From the NCBI GenBank assembly GCA_916048095.2, contig OU696586.1, positions 124,001 to 188,000 of the forward strand: a DNA stretch of 64,000 bases. The letters are read 5' to 3'. Each line of letters starts with the position of its first letter. Positions within the stretch are counted from its first letter, which is position 1. The DNA is from Sacculina carcini (taxonomy: Eukaryota; Arthropoda; Thecostraca; Sacculinidae). The position numbers and the translations under genes are program-made. Below the pieces are notes generated by a model, which did not search any database, was not told where the DNA came from, and was given only the letters and a program-made list of their open reading frames with translations. This document shows, one piece after another, positions 40,544 through 55,700 of this stretch.

Positions 40544-40983
40544 ACACTTAGGTAACACTTAGGGCACACTTAGGTAACACTTATGTAACACTTAGGTAAC
40601 ATTTATGTAACACTTAGGTAACACTTAGGTAACACTTAGGTAACACTTAGGTAACACTTAGGTAACACTTAGGGCACACTTAGGTAACACTTAGGGCACA
40701 CTTAGGTAACACTTAGGTAACACTTGAGGCACACTTAGTTAACACTTAGGGCACACTTAGGTAACACTTAGGGCATACTTAGGTAACACTTAGGTAACAC
40801 TTAGGTAACACTTAGGTAACACTTAGGTAACACTTAGGTAACACTTAGGTAACACTTAGGGCACACTTAGTTAACACTTAGGGCACACTTAGGTAACACT
40901 TAGGTAACACTTAGGGCACACTTAGGTAACACTTAGGGCACACTTAGGTAACACTTATGTAACACTTAGGGCACACTTAGGTA

Positions 40984-40994
40984 ACACTTAGTGC
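40984..40994 (+). repeat. Private monomer ACACTTAGTGC
   Basis: A single G-to-T change within a GGGC monomer that precedes an ATAC monomer, seen only here. It is a likely recent substitution and a possible unique anchor. Confidence 0.85.
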
Positions 40995-43900
40995 ATACTT
41001 AGGTAACACTTAGGTAACACTTAGGGCACACTTATGTAACACTTATGTAACACTTAGGTAACATTTATGTAACACTTAGGTAACACTTAGGGCACACTTA
41101 GGTAACACTTAGGGCACACTTAGGTAACACTTAGGGCACACTTAGGTAACACTTAGGGCACACTTAGGTAACACTTAGGGCACACTTAGGTAACACTTAG
41201 GTAACACTTGAGGCACAATTAGTTAACACTTAGGGCACACTTAGGTAACACTTAGGGCATACTTAGGTAACACTTAGGTAACACTTAGGTAACACTTAGG
41301 TAACACTTAGGTAACACTTAGGGCACACTTAGGTAACACTTAGGTAACACTTGAGGCACACTTAGTTAACACTTAGGGCACACTTAGGTAACACTTAGGG
41401 CATACTTAGGTAACACTTAGGTAACACTTAGGTAACACTTAGGTAACACTTAGGTAACACTTAGGTAACACTTAGGTAACACTTAGGTAACACTTAGGGT
41501 ACACTTAGTTAACACTTAGGGCACACTTAGGTAACACTTAGGTAACACTTAGGGTACACTTAGTTAACACTTAGGGCACACTTAGGTAACACTTAGTTAA
41601 CACTTAGGGTACACTTAGGTAACACTTAGGTAACACTTAGGTAACACTTAGGTAACACTTAGGTAACACTTAGGTAAGACTTAGGTAACACTTAGGTAAC
41701 ACTTAGGGTACACTTAGGTAACACTTAGGGTACACTTAGGTAACACTTAGGTAACACTTAGGTAACACTTAGGACACACTTAGGTAACACTTAGGTAACA
41801 CTTAGGTAACACTTAGGTAACACTTAGGGCACACTTAGGTAACACTTAGGGCACACTTAGGTAACACTTATGTAACACTTAGGTAACATTCATGTAACAC
41901 TTAGGTAACACTTAGGGCACACTTAGGTAACACTTAGGGCACACTTAGGTAACACTTAGGGCATACTTAGGTAACACTTAGGTAACACTTAGGTAACACT
42001 TAGGTAACACTTAGGTAACACTTAGGTAACACTTAGGTAACACTTAGGGCACACTTAGTTAACACTTAGGGCACACTTAGGTAACACTTAGGTAACACTT
42101 AGGTAACACTTAGGGCACACTTAGGTAACACTTAGGGCACACTTAGGTAACACTTATGTAACACTTAGGTAACATTTATGTAACACTTAGGTAACACTTA
42201 GGTAACACTTAGGTAACACTTAGGTAACACTTAGGGCACACTTAGGTAACACTTAGGGCACACTTAGGTAACACTTAGGTAACACTTGAGGCACACTTAG
42301 TTAACACTTAGGGCACACTTAGGTAACACTTAGGGCATACTTAGGTAACACTTAGGTAACACTTAGGTAACACTTAGGTAACACTTAGGTAACACTTAGG
42401 TAACACTTAGGTAACACTTAGGGCACACTTAGTTAACACTTAGGGCACACTTAGGTAACACTTAGGTAACACTTAGGGCACACTTAGGTAACACTTAGGG
42501 CACACTTAGGTAACACTTATGTAACACTTAGGGCACACTTAGGTAACACTTAGGGCATACTTAGGTAACACTTAGGTAACACTTAGGGCACACTTATGTA
42601 ACACTTATGTAACACTTAGGTAACATTTATGTAACACTTAGGTAACACTTAGGGCACACTTAGGTAACACTTAGGGCACACTTAGGTAACACTTAGGGCA
42701 CACTTAGGTAACACTTAGGGCACACTTAGGTAACACTTAGGGCACACTTAGGTAACACTTAGGTAACACTTGAGGCACAATTAGTTAACACTTAGGGCAC
42801 ACTTAGGTAACACTTAGGGCATACTTAGGTAACACTTAGGTAACACTTAGGTAACACTTAGGTAACACTTAGGTAACACTTAGGGCACACTTAGGTAACA
42901 CTTAGGTAACACTTGAGGCACACTTAGTTAACACTTAGGGCACACTTAGGTAACACTTAGGGCATACTTAGGTAACACTTAGGTAACACTTAGGGCACAC
43001 TTAGGTAACACTTAGGGCATACTTAGGTAACACTTAGGTAACACTTAGGTAACACTTAGGTAACACTTAGGTAACACTTAGGGCACACTTAGGTAACACT
43101 TAGGTAACACTTGAGGCACACTTAGTTAACACTTAGGGCACACTTAGGTAACACTTAGGGCATACTTAGGTAACACTTAGGTAACACTTAGGTAACACTT
43201 AGGTAACACTTAGGTAACACTTAGGTAACACTTAGGTAACACTTAGGTAACACTTAGGGTACACTTAGTTAACACTTAGGGCACACTTAGGTAACACTTA
43301 GGTAACACTTAGGGTACACTTAGTTAACACTTAGGGCACACTTAGGTAACACTTAGTTAACACTTAGGGTACACTTAGGTAACACTTAGGTAACACTTAG
43401 GTAACACTTAGGTAACACTTAGGTAACACTTAGGTAAGACTTAGGTAACACTTAGGTAACACTTAGGGTACACTTAGGTAACACTTAGGGTACACTTAGG
43501 TAACACTTAGGTAACACTTAGGTAACACTTAGGACACACTTAGGTAACACTTAGGTAACACTTAGGTAACACTTAGGTAACACTTAGGGCACACTTAGGT
43601 AACACTTAGGGCACACTTAGGTAACACTTATGTAACACTTAGGTAACATTCATGTAACACTTAGGTAACACTTAGGGCACACTTAGGTAACACTTAGGGC
43701 ACACTTAGGTAACACTTAGGGCATACTTAGGTAACACTTAGGTAACACTTAGGTAACACTTAGGTAACACTTAGGTAACACTTAGGTAACACTTAGGTAA
43801 CACTTAGGGCACACTTAGTTAACACTTAGGGCACACTTAGGTAACACTTAGGTAACACTTAGGTAACACTTAGGGCACACTTAGGTAACACTTAGGGCAC

Positions 43901-44041
43901 ACTTAGGTAACACTTATGTAACACTTAGGTAACATTTATGTAACACTTAGGTAACACTTAGGTAACACTTAGGTAACACTTAGGTAACACTTAGGGCACA
44001 CTTAGGTAACACTTAGGGCACACTTAGGTAACACTTAGGTA

Positions 44042-44052
44042 ACACTTAAGGC
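44042..44052 (+). repeat. Private monomer ACACTTAAGGC
   Basis: This stands where other copies have ACACTTGAGGC, with G changed to A, making CTTAAG at 44045-44050. It is the only such site seen, and a point change within the CTTGAGGC block marker. Confidence 0.88.
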
Positions 44053-45039
44053 ACACTTAGTTAACACTTAGGGCACACTTAGGTAACACTTAGGGCATAC
44101 TTAGGTAACACTTAGGTAACACTTAGGTAACACTTAGGTAACACTTAGGTAACACTTAGGTAACACTTAGGTAACACTTAGGGCACACTTAGTTAACACT
44201 TAGGGCACACTTAGGTAACACTTAGGTAACACTTAGGGCACACTTAGGTAACACTTAGGGCACACTTAGGGCACACTTAGGTAACACTTATGTAACACTT
44301 AGGTAACACTTAGGTAACACTTAGGGCACACTTAGGTAACACTTAGGGCACACTTAGGTAACACTTAGGTAACACTTGAGGCACACTTAGTTAACACTTA
44401 GGGCACACTTAGGTAACACTTAGGGCATACTTAGGTAACACTTAGGTAACACTTAGGTAACACTTAGGTAACACTTAGGTAACACTTAGGTAACACTTAG
44501 GTAACACTTAGGGCACACTTAGGTAACACTTAGGGAACACTTAGGTAACACTTAGGTAACACTTAGGTAACACTTAGGGCACACTTAGGTAACACTTAGG
44601 GCACACTTAGGTAACACTTATGTAACACTTAGGTAACATTTATGTAACACTTAGGTAACACTTAGGGCACACTTAGGTAACACTTAGGGCACACTTAGGC
44701 AACACTTAGGGCACACTTAGGTAACACTTAGGGCACACTTAGGTAACACTTAGGGTACACTTAGGTAACACTTAGGTAACACTTAGGGCACACTTAGGTA
44801 ACACTTAGGTAACACTTAGGGCACACTTAGGTAACACTTAGGGCACACTTAGGTAACACTTATGTAACACTTAGGTAACATTTATGTAACACTTAGGTAA
44901 CACTTAGGTAACACTTAGGTAACACTTAGGTAACACTTAGGGCACACTTAGGTAACACTTAGGGCACACTTAGGTAACACTTAGGTAACACTTGAGGCAC
45001 ACTTAGTTAACACTTAGGGCACACTTAGGTAACACTTAG

Positions 45040-48000
45040 GGCATACTTAGGTAACACTTAGGTAACACTTAGGTAACACTTAGGTAACACTTAGGTAACA
45101 CTTAGGTAACACTTAGGGCACACTTAGTTAACACTTAGGGCACACTTAGGTAACACTTAGGTAACACTTAGGTAACACTTAGGGCACACTTAGGTAACAC
45201 TTAGGGCACACTTAGGTAACACTTATGTAACACTTAGGTAACATTTATGTAACACTTAGGTAACACTTAGGTAACACTTAGGTAACACTTAGGTAACACT
45301 TAGGGCACACTTAGGTAACACTTAGGGCACACTTAGGTAACACTTAGGTAACACTTGAGGCACACTTAGTTAACACTTAGGGCACACTTAGGTAACACTT
45401 AGGGCATACTTAGGTAACACTTAGGTAACACTTAGGTAACACTTAGGTAACACTTAGGTAACACTTAGGTAACACTTAGGTAACACTTAGGGCACACTTA
45501 GTTAACACTTAGGGCACACTTAGGTAACACTTAGGTAACACTTAGGGCACACTTAGGTAACACTTAGGGCACACTTAGGTAACACTTATGTAACACTTAG
45601 GGCACACTTAGGTAACACTTAGGGCATACTTAGGTAACACTTAGGTAACACTTAGGGCACACTTATGTAACACTTATGTAACACTTAGGTAACATTTATG
45701 TAACACTTAGGTAACACTTAGGGCACACTTAGGTAACACTTAGGGCACACTTAGGTAACACTTAGGGCACACTTAGGTAACACTTAGGGCACACTTAGGT
45801 AACACTTAGGGCACACTTAGGTAACACTTAGGTAACACTTGAGGCACAATTAGTTAACACTTAGGGCACACTTAGGTAACACTTAGGGCATACTTAGGTA
45901 ACACTTAGGTAACACTTAGGTAACACTTAGGTAACACTTAGGTAACACTTAGGGCACACTTAGGTAACACTTAGGTAACACTTGAGGCACACTTAGTTAA
46001 CACTTAGGGCACACTTAGGTAACACTTAGGGCATACTTAGGTAACACTTAGGTAACACTTAGGTAACACTTAGGTAACACTTAGGTAACACTTAGGTAAC
46101 ACTTAGGTAACACTTAGGTAACACTTAGGGTACACTTAGTTAACACTTAGGGCACACTTAGGTAACACTTAGGTAACACTTAGGGTACACTTAGTTAACA
46201 CTTAGGGCACACTTAGGTAACACTTAGTTAACACTTAGGGTACACTTAGGTAACACTTAGGTAACACTTAGGTAACACTTAGGTAACACTTAGGTAACAC
46301 TTAGGTAAGACTTAGGTAACACTTAGGTAACACTTAGGGTACACTTAGGTAACACTTAGGGTACACTTAGGTAACACTTAGGTAACACTTAGGTAACACT
46401 TAGGACACACTTAGGTAACACTTAGGTAACACTTAGGTAACACTTAGGTAACACTTAGGGCACACTTAGGTAACACTTAGGGCACACTTAGGTAACACTT
46501 ATGTAACACTTAGGTAACATTCATGTAACACTTAGGTAACACTTAGGGCACACTTAGGTAACACTTAGGGCACACTTAGGTAACACTTAGGGCATACTTA
46601 GGTAACACTTAGGTAACACTTAGGTAACACTTAGGTAACACTTAGGTAACACTTAGGTAACACTTAGGTAACACTTAGGGCACACTTAGTTAACACTTAG
46701 GGCACACTTAGGTAACACTTAGGTAACACTTAGGTAACACTTAGGGCACACTTAGGTAACACTTAGGGCACACTTAGGTAACACTTATGTAACACTTAGG
46801 TAACATTTATGTAACACTTAGGTAACACTTAGGTAACACTTAGGTAACACTTAGGTAACACTTAGGGCACACTTAGGTAACACTTAGGGCACACTTAGGT
46901 AACACTTAGGTAACACTTGAGGCACACTTAGTTAACACTTAGGGCACACTTAGGTAACACTTAGGGCATACTTAGGTAACACTTAGGTAACACTTAGGTA
47001 ACACTTAGGTAACACTTAGGTAACACTTAGGTAACACTTAGGTAACACTTAGGGCACACTTAGTTAACACTTAGGGCACACTTAGGTAACACTTAGGTAA
47101 CACTTAGGGCACACTTAGGTAACACTTAGGGCACACTTAGGTAACACTTATGTAACACTTAGGGCACACTTAGGTAACACTTAGGGCATACTTAGGTAAC
47201 ACTTAGGTAACACTTAGGGCACACTTATGTAACACTTATGTAACACTTAGGTAACATTTATGTAACACTTAGGTAACACTTAGGGCACACTTAGGTAACA
47301 CTTAGGGCACACTTAGGTAACACTTAGGGCACACTTAGGTAACACTTAGGGCACACTTAGGTAACACTTAGGGCACACTTAGGTAACACTTAGGTAACAC
47401 TTGAGGCACAATTAGTTAACACTTAGGGCACACTTAGGTAACACTTAGGGCATACTTAGGTAACACTTAGGTAACACTTAGGTAACACTTAGGTAACACT
47501 TAGGTAACACTTAGGGCACACTTAGGTAACACTTAGGTAACACTTGAGGCACACTTAGTTAACACTTAGGGCACACTTAGGTAACACTTAGGGCATACTT
47601 AGGTAACACTTAGGTAACACTTAGGTAACACTTAGGTAACACTTAGGTAACACTTAGGTAACACTTAGGTAACACTTAGGTAACACTTAGGGTACACTTA
47701 GTTAACACTTAGGGCACACTTAGGTAACACTTAGGTAACACTTAGGGTACACTTAGTTAACACTTAGGGCACACTTAGGTAACACTTAGTTAACACTTAG
47801 GGTACACTTAGGTAACACTTAGGTAACACTTAGGTAACACTTAGGTAACACTTAGGTAACACTTAGGTAAGACTTAGGTAACACTTAGGTAACACTTAGG
47901 GTACACTTAGGTAACACTTAGGGTACACTTAGGTAACACTTAGGTAACACTTAGGTAACACTTAGGACACACTTAGGTAACACTTAGGTAACACTTAGGT

Positions 48001-48152
48001 AACACTTAGGTAACACTTAGGGCACACTTAGGTAACACTTAGGGCACACTTAGGTAACACTTATGTAACACTTAGGTAACATTCATGTAACACTTAGGTA
48101 ACACTTAGGGCACACTTAGGTAACACTTAGGGCACACTTAGGTAACACTTGA
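45040..48152 (+). repeat. Tandem 1,562-bp higher-order repeat (142 monomers), two copies
   Basis: Adjacent copies lie at about 45040-46590 and 46590-48152. Pairs 1,562 bp apart are CTTGAGGC (45355/46917), ACATTTATG (45241/46803), TATG (45587/47149), ACAATTAGTTA (45846/47408) and AGACTTAGGTA (46308/47870). Only the GGGCAT junction at 45041/46592 is 1,551 bp apart, a one-monomer difference in a canonical run. After 48152 the second copy turns into a CTTGAGGC block where the first has GGGCAT. Confidence 0.9.
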
Positions 48153-49750
48153 GGCACACTTAGTTAACACTTAGGGCACACTTAGGTAACACTTAGGGCA
48201 TACTTAGGTAACACTTAGGTAACACTTAGGTAACACTTAGGTAACACTTAGGTAACACTTAGGTAACACTTAGGGCACACTTAGTTAACACTTAGGGCAC
48301 ACTTAGGTAACACTTAGGTAACACTTAGGTAACACTTAGGGCACACTTAGGTAACACTTAGGGCACACTTAGGTAACACTTATGTAACACTTAGGTAACA
48401 TTTATGTAACACTTAGGTAACACTTAGGTAACACTTAGGTAACACTTAGGTAACACTTAGGGCACACTTAGGTAACACTTAGGGCACACTTAGGTAACAC
48501 TTAGGTAACACTTGAGGCACACTTAGTTAACACTTAGGGCACACTTAGGTAACACTTAGGGCACACTTAGGTAACACTTAGGTAACACTTAGGTAACACT
48601 TAGGTAACACTTAGGTAACACTTAGGTAACACTTAGGTAACACTTAGGGCACACTTAGTTAACACTTAGGGCACACTTAGGTAACACTTAGGTAACACTT
48701 AGGGCACACTTAGGTAACACTTAGGGCACACTTAGGTAACACTTATGTAACACTTAGGGCACACTTAGGTAACACTTAGGGCATACTTAGGTAACACTTA
48801 GGTAACACTTAGGGCACACTTATGTAACACTTATGTAACACTTAGGTAACATTTATGTAACACTTAGGTAACACTTAGGGCACACTTAGGTAACACTTAG
48901 GGCACACTTAGGTAACACTTAGGGCACACTTAGGTAACACTTAGGGCACACTTAGGTAACACTTAGGGCACACTTAGGTAACACTTAGGTAACACTTGAG
49001 GCACAATTAGTTAACACTTAGGGCACACTTAGGTAACACTTAGGGCATACTTAGGTAACACTTAGGTAACACTTAGGTAACACTTAGGTAACACTTAGGT
49101 AACACTTAGGGCACACTTAGGTAACACTTAGGTAACACTTGAGGCACACTTAGTTAACACTTAGGGCACACTTAGGTAACACTTAGGGCATACTTAGGTA
49201 ACACTTAGGTAACACTTAGGTAACACTTAGGTAACACTTAGGTAACACTTAGGTAACACTTAGGTAACACTTAGGTAACACTTAGGGTACACTTAGTTAA
49301 CACTTAGGGCACACTTAGGTAACACTTAGGTAACACTTAGGGTACACTTAGTTAACACTTAGGGCACACTTAGGTAACACTTAGTTAACACTTAGGGTAC
49401 ACTTAGGTAACACTTAGGTAACACTTAGGTAACACTTAGGTAACACTTAGGTAACACTTAGGTAAGACTTAGGTAACACTTAGGTAACACTTAGGGTACA
49501 CTTAGGTAACACTTAGGGTACACTTAGGTAACACTTAGGTAACACTTAGGTAACACTTAGGACACACTTAGGTAACACTTAGGTAACACTTAGGTAACAC
49601 TTAGGTAACACTTAGGGCACACTTAGGTAACACTTAGGGCACACTTAGGTAACACTTATGTAACACTTAGGTAACATTCATGTAACACTTAGGTAACACT
49701 TAGGGCACACTTAGGTAACACTTAGGGCACACTTAGGTAACACTTAGGGC
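48152..49750 (+). repeat. Third copy of the ~1.56-kb higher-order repeat, three monomers longer
   Basis: ACAATTAGTTA at 49003 and AGACTTAGGTA at 49465 lie 1,595 bp (145 monomers) after their partners at 47408 and 47870, and the internal 462-bp spacing is kept. The unit length therefore changes only outside the ACAATTAG-to-AGAC core. Confidence 0.83.
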
Positions 49751-52700
49751 ATACTTAGGTAACACTTAGGTAACACTTAGGTAACACTTAGGTAACACTT
49801 AGGTAACACTTAGGTAACACTTAGGTAACACTTAGGGCACACTTAGTTAACACTTAGGGCACACTTAGGTAACACTTAGGTAACACTTAGGTAACACTTA
49901 GGGCACACTTAGGTAACACTTAGGGCACACTTAGGTAACACTTATGTAACATTTATGTAACACTTAGGTAACACTTAGGTAACACTTAGGTAACACTTAG
50001 GTAACACTTAGGGCACACTTAGGTAACACTTAGGGCACACTTAGGTAACACTTAGGTAACACTTGAGGCACACTTAGTTAACACTTAGGGCACACTTAGG
50101 TAACACTTAGGGCATACTTAGGTAACACTTAGGTAACACTTAGGTAACACTTAGGTAACACTTAGGTAACACTTAGGTAACACTTAGGTAACACTTAGGG
50201 CACACTTAGTTAACACTTAGGGCACACTTAGGTAACACTTAGGTAACACTTAGGGCACACTTAGGTAACACTTAGGTAACACTTAGGTAACACTTAGGGC
50301 ACACTTAGGTAACACTTAGGGCACACTTAGGTAACACTTAGGTAACACTTGAGGCACACTTAGTTAACACTTAGGGCACACTTAGGTAACACTTAGGGCA
50401 TACTTAGGTAACACTTAGGTAACACTTAGGTAACACTTAGGTAACACTTAGGTAACACTTAGGTAACACTTAGGGCACACTTAGGTAACACTTAGGGCAC
50501 ACTTAGGTAACACTTATGTAACACTTAGGGCACACTTAGGTAACACTTAGGGCACACTTAGGTAACACTTAGGTAACACTTAGGGCACACTTAGGTAACA
50601 CTTATGTAACACTTAGGTAACATTTATGTAACACTTAGGTAACACTTGAGGCACACTTAGTTAACACTTAGGGCACACTTAGGTAACACTTAGGGCATAC
50701 TTAGGTAACACTTAGGTAACACTTAGGTAACACTTAGGTAACACTTAGGGCACACTTAGTTAACACTTAGGGCACACTTAGGTAACACTTAGGTAACACT
50801 TAGGGCACACTTAGGTAACACTTAGGGCACACTTAGGTAACACTTATGTAACACTTAGGGCACACTTAGGTAACACTTAGGGCATACTTAGGTAACACTT
50901 AGGTAACACTTAGGGCACACTTATGTAACACTTATGTAACACTTAGGTAACATTTATGTAACACTTAGGTAACACTTGAGGCACACTTAGTTAACACTTA
51001 GGGCACACTTAGGTAACACTTAGGGCATACTTAGGTAACACTTAGGTAACACTTAGGTAACACTTAGGTAACACTTAGGTAACACTTAGGGTACACTTAG
51101 TTAACACTTAGGGCACACTTAGGTAACACTTAGGTAACACTTAGGGTACACTTAGTTAACACTTAGGGCACACTTAGGTAACACTTAGTTAACACTTAGG
51201 GTACACTTAGGTAACACTTAGGTAACACTTAGGTAACACTTAGGTAACACTTAGGTAACACTTAGGTAAGACTTAGGTAACACTTAGGTAACACTTAGGG
51301 TACACTTAGGTAACACTTAGGGTACACTTAGGTAACACTTAGGTAACACTTAGGTAACACTTAGGACACACTTAGGTAACACTTAGGTAACACTTAGGTA
51401 ACACTTAGGGCACACTTAGGTAACACTTAGGGCACACTTAGGTAACACTTAGGGCATACTTAGGTAACACTTAGGTAACACTTAGGTAACACTTAGGTAA
51501 CACTTAGGTAACACTTAGGTAACACTTAGGTAACACTTAGGGCACACTTAGTTAACACTTAGGGCACACTTAGGTAACACTTAGGTAACACTTAGGTAAC
51601 ACTTAGGGCACACTTAGGTAACACTTAGGGCACACTTAGGTAACACTTATGTAACACTTAGGTAACATTTATGTAACACTTAGGTAACACTTAGGTAACA
51701 CTTAGGTAACACTTAGGTAACACTTAGGGCACACTTAGGTAACACTTAGGGCACACTTAGGTAACACTTAGGTAACACTTGAGGCACACTTAGTTAACAC
51801 TTAGGGCACACTTAGGTAACACTTAGGGCATACTTAGGTAACACTTAGGTAACACTTAGGTAACACTTAGGTAACACTTAGGTAACACTTAGGTAACACT
51901 TAGGTAACACTTAGGGCACACTTAGTTAACACTTAGGGCACACTTAGGTAACACTTAGGTAACACTTAGGGCACACTTAGGTAACACTTAGGGCACACTT
52001 AGGTAACACTTATGTAACACTTAGGGCACACTTAGGTAACACTTAGGGCATACTTAGGTAACACTTAGGTAACACTTAGGGCACACTTATGTAACACTTA
52101 TGTAACACTTAGGTAACATTTATGTAACACTTAGGTAACACTTAGGGCACACTTAGGTAACACTTAGGGCACACTTAGGTAACACTTAGGGCACACTTAG
52201 GTAACACTTAGGGCACACTTAGGTAACACTTAGGGCACACTTAGGTAACACTTAGGTAACACTTGAGGCACAATTAGTTAACACTTAGGGCACACTTAGG
52301 TAACACTTAGGGCATACTTAGGTAACACTTAGGTAACACTTAGGTAACACTTAGGTAACACTTAGGTAACACTTAGGTAACACTTAGGTAACACTTAGGG
52401 CACACTTAGTTAACACTTAGGGCACACTTAGGTAACACTTAGGTAACACTTAGGGCACACTTAGGTAACACTTAGGGCACACTTAGGTAACACTTATGTA
52501 ACACTTAGGGCACACTTAGGTAACACTTAGGGCATACTTAGGTAACACTTAGGTAACACTTAGGGCACACTTATGTAACACTTATGTAACACTTAGGTAA
52601 CATTTATGTAACACTTAGGTAACACTTAGGGCACACTTAGGTAACACTTAGGGCACACTTAGGTAACACTTAGGGCACACTTAGGTAACACTTAGGGCAC

Positions 52701-55700
52701 ACTTAGGTAACACTTAGGGCACACTTAGGTAACACTTAGGTAACACTTGAGGCACAATTAGTTAACACTTAGGGCACACTTAGGTAACACTTAGGGCATA
52801 CTTAGGTAACACTTAGGTAACACTTAGGTAACACTTAGGTAACACTTAGGTAACACTTAGGGCACACTTAGGTAACACTTAGGTAACACTTGAGGCACAC
52901 TTAGTTAACACTTAGGGCACACTTAGGTAACACTTAGGGCATACTTAGGTAACACTTAGGTAACACTTAGGTAACACTTAGGTAACACTTAGGTAACACT
53001 TAGGTAACACTTAGGTAACACTTAGGTAACACTTAGGGTACACTTAGTTAACACTTAGGGCACACTTAGGTAACACTTAGGTAACACTTAGGGTACACTT
53101 AGTTAACACTTAGGGCACACTTAGGTAACACTTAGTTAACACTTAGGGTACACTTAGGTAACACTTAGGTAACACTTAGGTAACACTTAGGTAACACTTA
53201 GGTAACACTTAGGTAAGACTTAGGTAACACTTAGGTAACACTTAGGGTACACTTAGGTAACACTTAGGGTACACTTAGGTAACACTTAGGTAACACTTAG
53301 GTAACACTTAGGACACACTTAGGTAACACTTAGGTAACACTTAGGTAACACTTAGGTAACACTTAGGGCACACTTAGGTAACACTTAGGGCACACTTAGG
53401 TAACACTTATGTAACACTTAGGTAACATTCATGTAACACTTAGGTAACACTTAGGGCACACTTAGGTAACACTTAGGGCACACTTAGGTAACACTTAGGG
53501 CATACTTAGGTAACACTTAGGTAACACTTAGGTAACACTTAGGTAACACTTAGGTAACACTTAGGTAACACTTAGGTAACACTTAGGGCACACTTAGTTA
53601 ACACTTAGGGCACACTTAGGTAACACTTAGGTAACACTTAGGTAACACTTAGGGCACACTTAGGTAACACTTAGGGCACACTTAGGTAACACTTATGTAA
53701 CACTTAGGTAACATTTATGTAACACTTAGGTAACACTTAGGTAACACTTAGGTAACACTTAGGTAACACTTAGGGCACACTTAGGTAACACTTAGGGCAC
53801 ACTTAGGTAACACTTAGGTAACACTTGAGGCACACTTAGTTAACACTTAGGGCACACTTAGGTAACACTTAGGGCATACTTAGGTAACACTTAGGTAACA
53901 CTTAGGTAACACTTAGGTAACACTTAGGTAACACTTAGGTAACACTTAGGTAACACTTAGGGCACACTTAGTTAACACTTAGGGCACACTTAGGTAACAC
54001 TTAGGTAACACTTAGGGCACACTTAGGTAACACTTAGGGCACACTTAGGTAACACTTATGTAACACTTAGGGCACACTTAGGTAACACTTAGGGCATACT
54101 TAGGTAACACTTAGGTAACACTTAGGGCACACTTATGTAACACTTATGTAACACTTAGGTAACATTTATGTAACACTTAGGTAACACTTAGGGCACACTT
54201 AGGTAACACTTAGGGCACACTTAGGTAACACTTAGGGCACACTTAGGTAACACTTAGGGCACACTTAGGTAACACTTAGGGCACACTTAGGTAACACTTA
54301 GGTAACACTTGAGGCACAATTAGTTAACACTTAGGGCACACTTAGGTAACACTTAGGGCATACTTAGGTAACACTTAGGTAACACTTAGGTAACACTTAG
54401 GTAACACTTAGGTAACACTTAGGTAACACTTAGGTAACACTTAGGGCACACTTAGTTAACACTTAGGGAACACTTAGGTAACACTTAGGTAACACTTAGG
54501 TAACACTTAGGGCACACTTAGGTAACACTTAGGGCATACTTAGGTAACACTTAGGTAACACTTAGGTAACACTTAGGTAACACTTAGGTAACACTTAGGT
54601 AACACTTAGGTAACACTTAGGGCACACTTAGTTAACACTTAGGGCACACTTAGGTAACACTTAGGTAACACTTAGGGCACACTTAGGTAACACTTAGGGC
54701 ACACTTAGGTAACACTTATGTAACACTTAGGGCACACTTAGGTAACACTTAGGGCATACTTAGGTAACACTTAGGTAACACTTAGGGCACACTTATGTAA
54801 CACTTATGTAACACTTAGGTAACATTTATGTAACACTTAGGTAACACTTGAGGCACACTTAGTTAACACTTAGGGCACACTTAGGTAACACTTAGGGCAT
54901 ACTTAGGTAACACTTAGGTAACACTTAGGTAACACTTAGGTAACACTTAGGTAACACTTAGGTAACACTTAGGTAACACTTAGGTAACACTTAGGGTACA
55001 CTTAGTTAACACTTAGGGCACACTTAGGTAACACTTAGGTAACACTTAGGGTACACTTAGTTAACACTTAGGGCACACTTAGGTAACACTTAGTTAACAC
55101 TTAGGGTACACTTAGGTAACACTTAGGTAACACTTAGGTAACACTTAGGTAACACTTAGGTAACACTTAGGTAAGACTTAGGTAACACTTAGGTAACACT
55201 TAGGGTACACTTAGGTAACACTTAGGGTACACTTAGGTAACACTTAGGTAACACTTAGGTAACACTTAGGACACACTTAGGTAACACTTAGGTAACACTT
55301 AGGTAACACTTAGGTAACACTTAGGGTACACTTAGGTAACACTTAGGGTACACTTAGGTAACACTTAGGTAACACTTAGGTAACACTTAGGACACACTTA
55401 GGTAACACTTAGGTAACACTTAGGTAACACTTAGGTAACACTTAGGGCACACTTAGGTAACACTTAGGGCACACTTAGGTAACACTTATGTAACACTTAG
55501 GTAACATTCATGTAACACTTAGGTAACACTTGAGGCACACTTAGTTAACACTTAGGGCACACTTAGGTAACACTTAGGGCACACTTAGGTAACACTTAGG
55601 GCACACTTAGGTAACACTTAGGGCACACTTATGTAACACTTATGTAACACTTAGGTAACATTTATGTAACACTTAGGTAACACTTGAGGCACACTTAGTT

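Larger units (their letters stand above)
40550..44270 (+). repeat. Tandem ~1,562-bp higher-order repeat, two copies, the second with a 198-bp insertion
   Basis: CTTGAGGC at 40724 and 42286 and ACAATTAGTTA at 41215 and 42777 are 1,562 bp apart (142 monomers). After that the offset becomes 1,760 bp (AGACTTAGGTA at 41677 and 43437; a GGGCAT junction at 41961 and 43721), because the second copy holds an extra 18-monomer block: CTTGAGGC recurs at 42913 and 43111, 198 bp apart. Similarity ends near 42510 and 44270. Confidence 0.87.
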
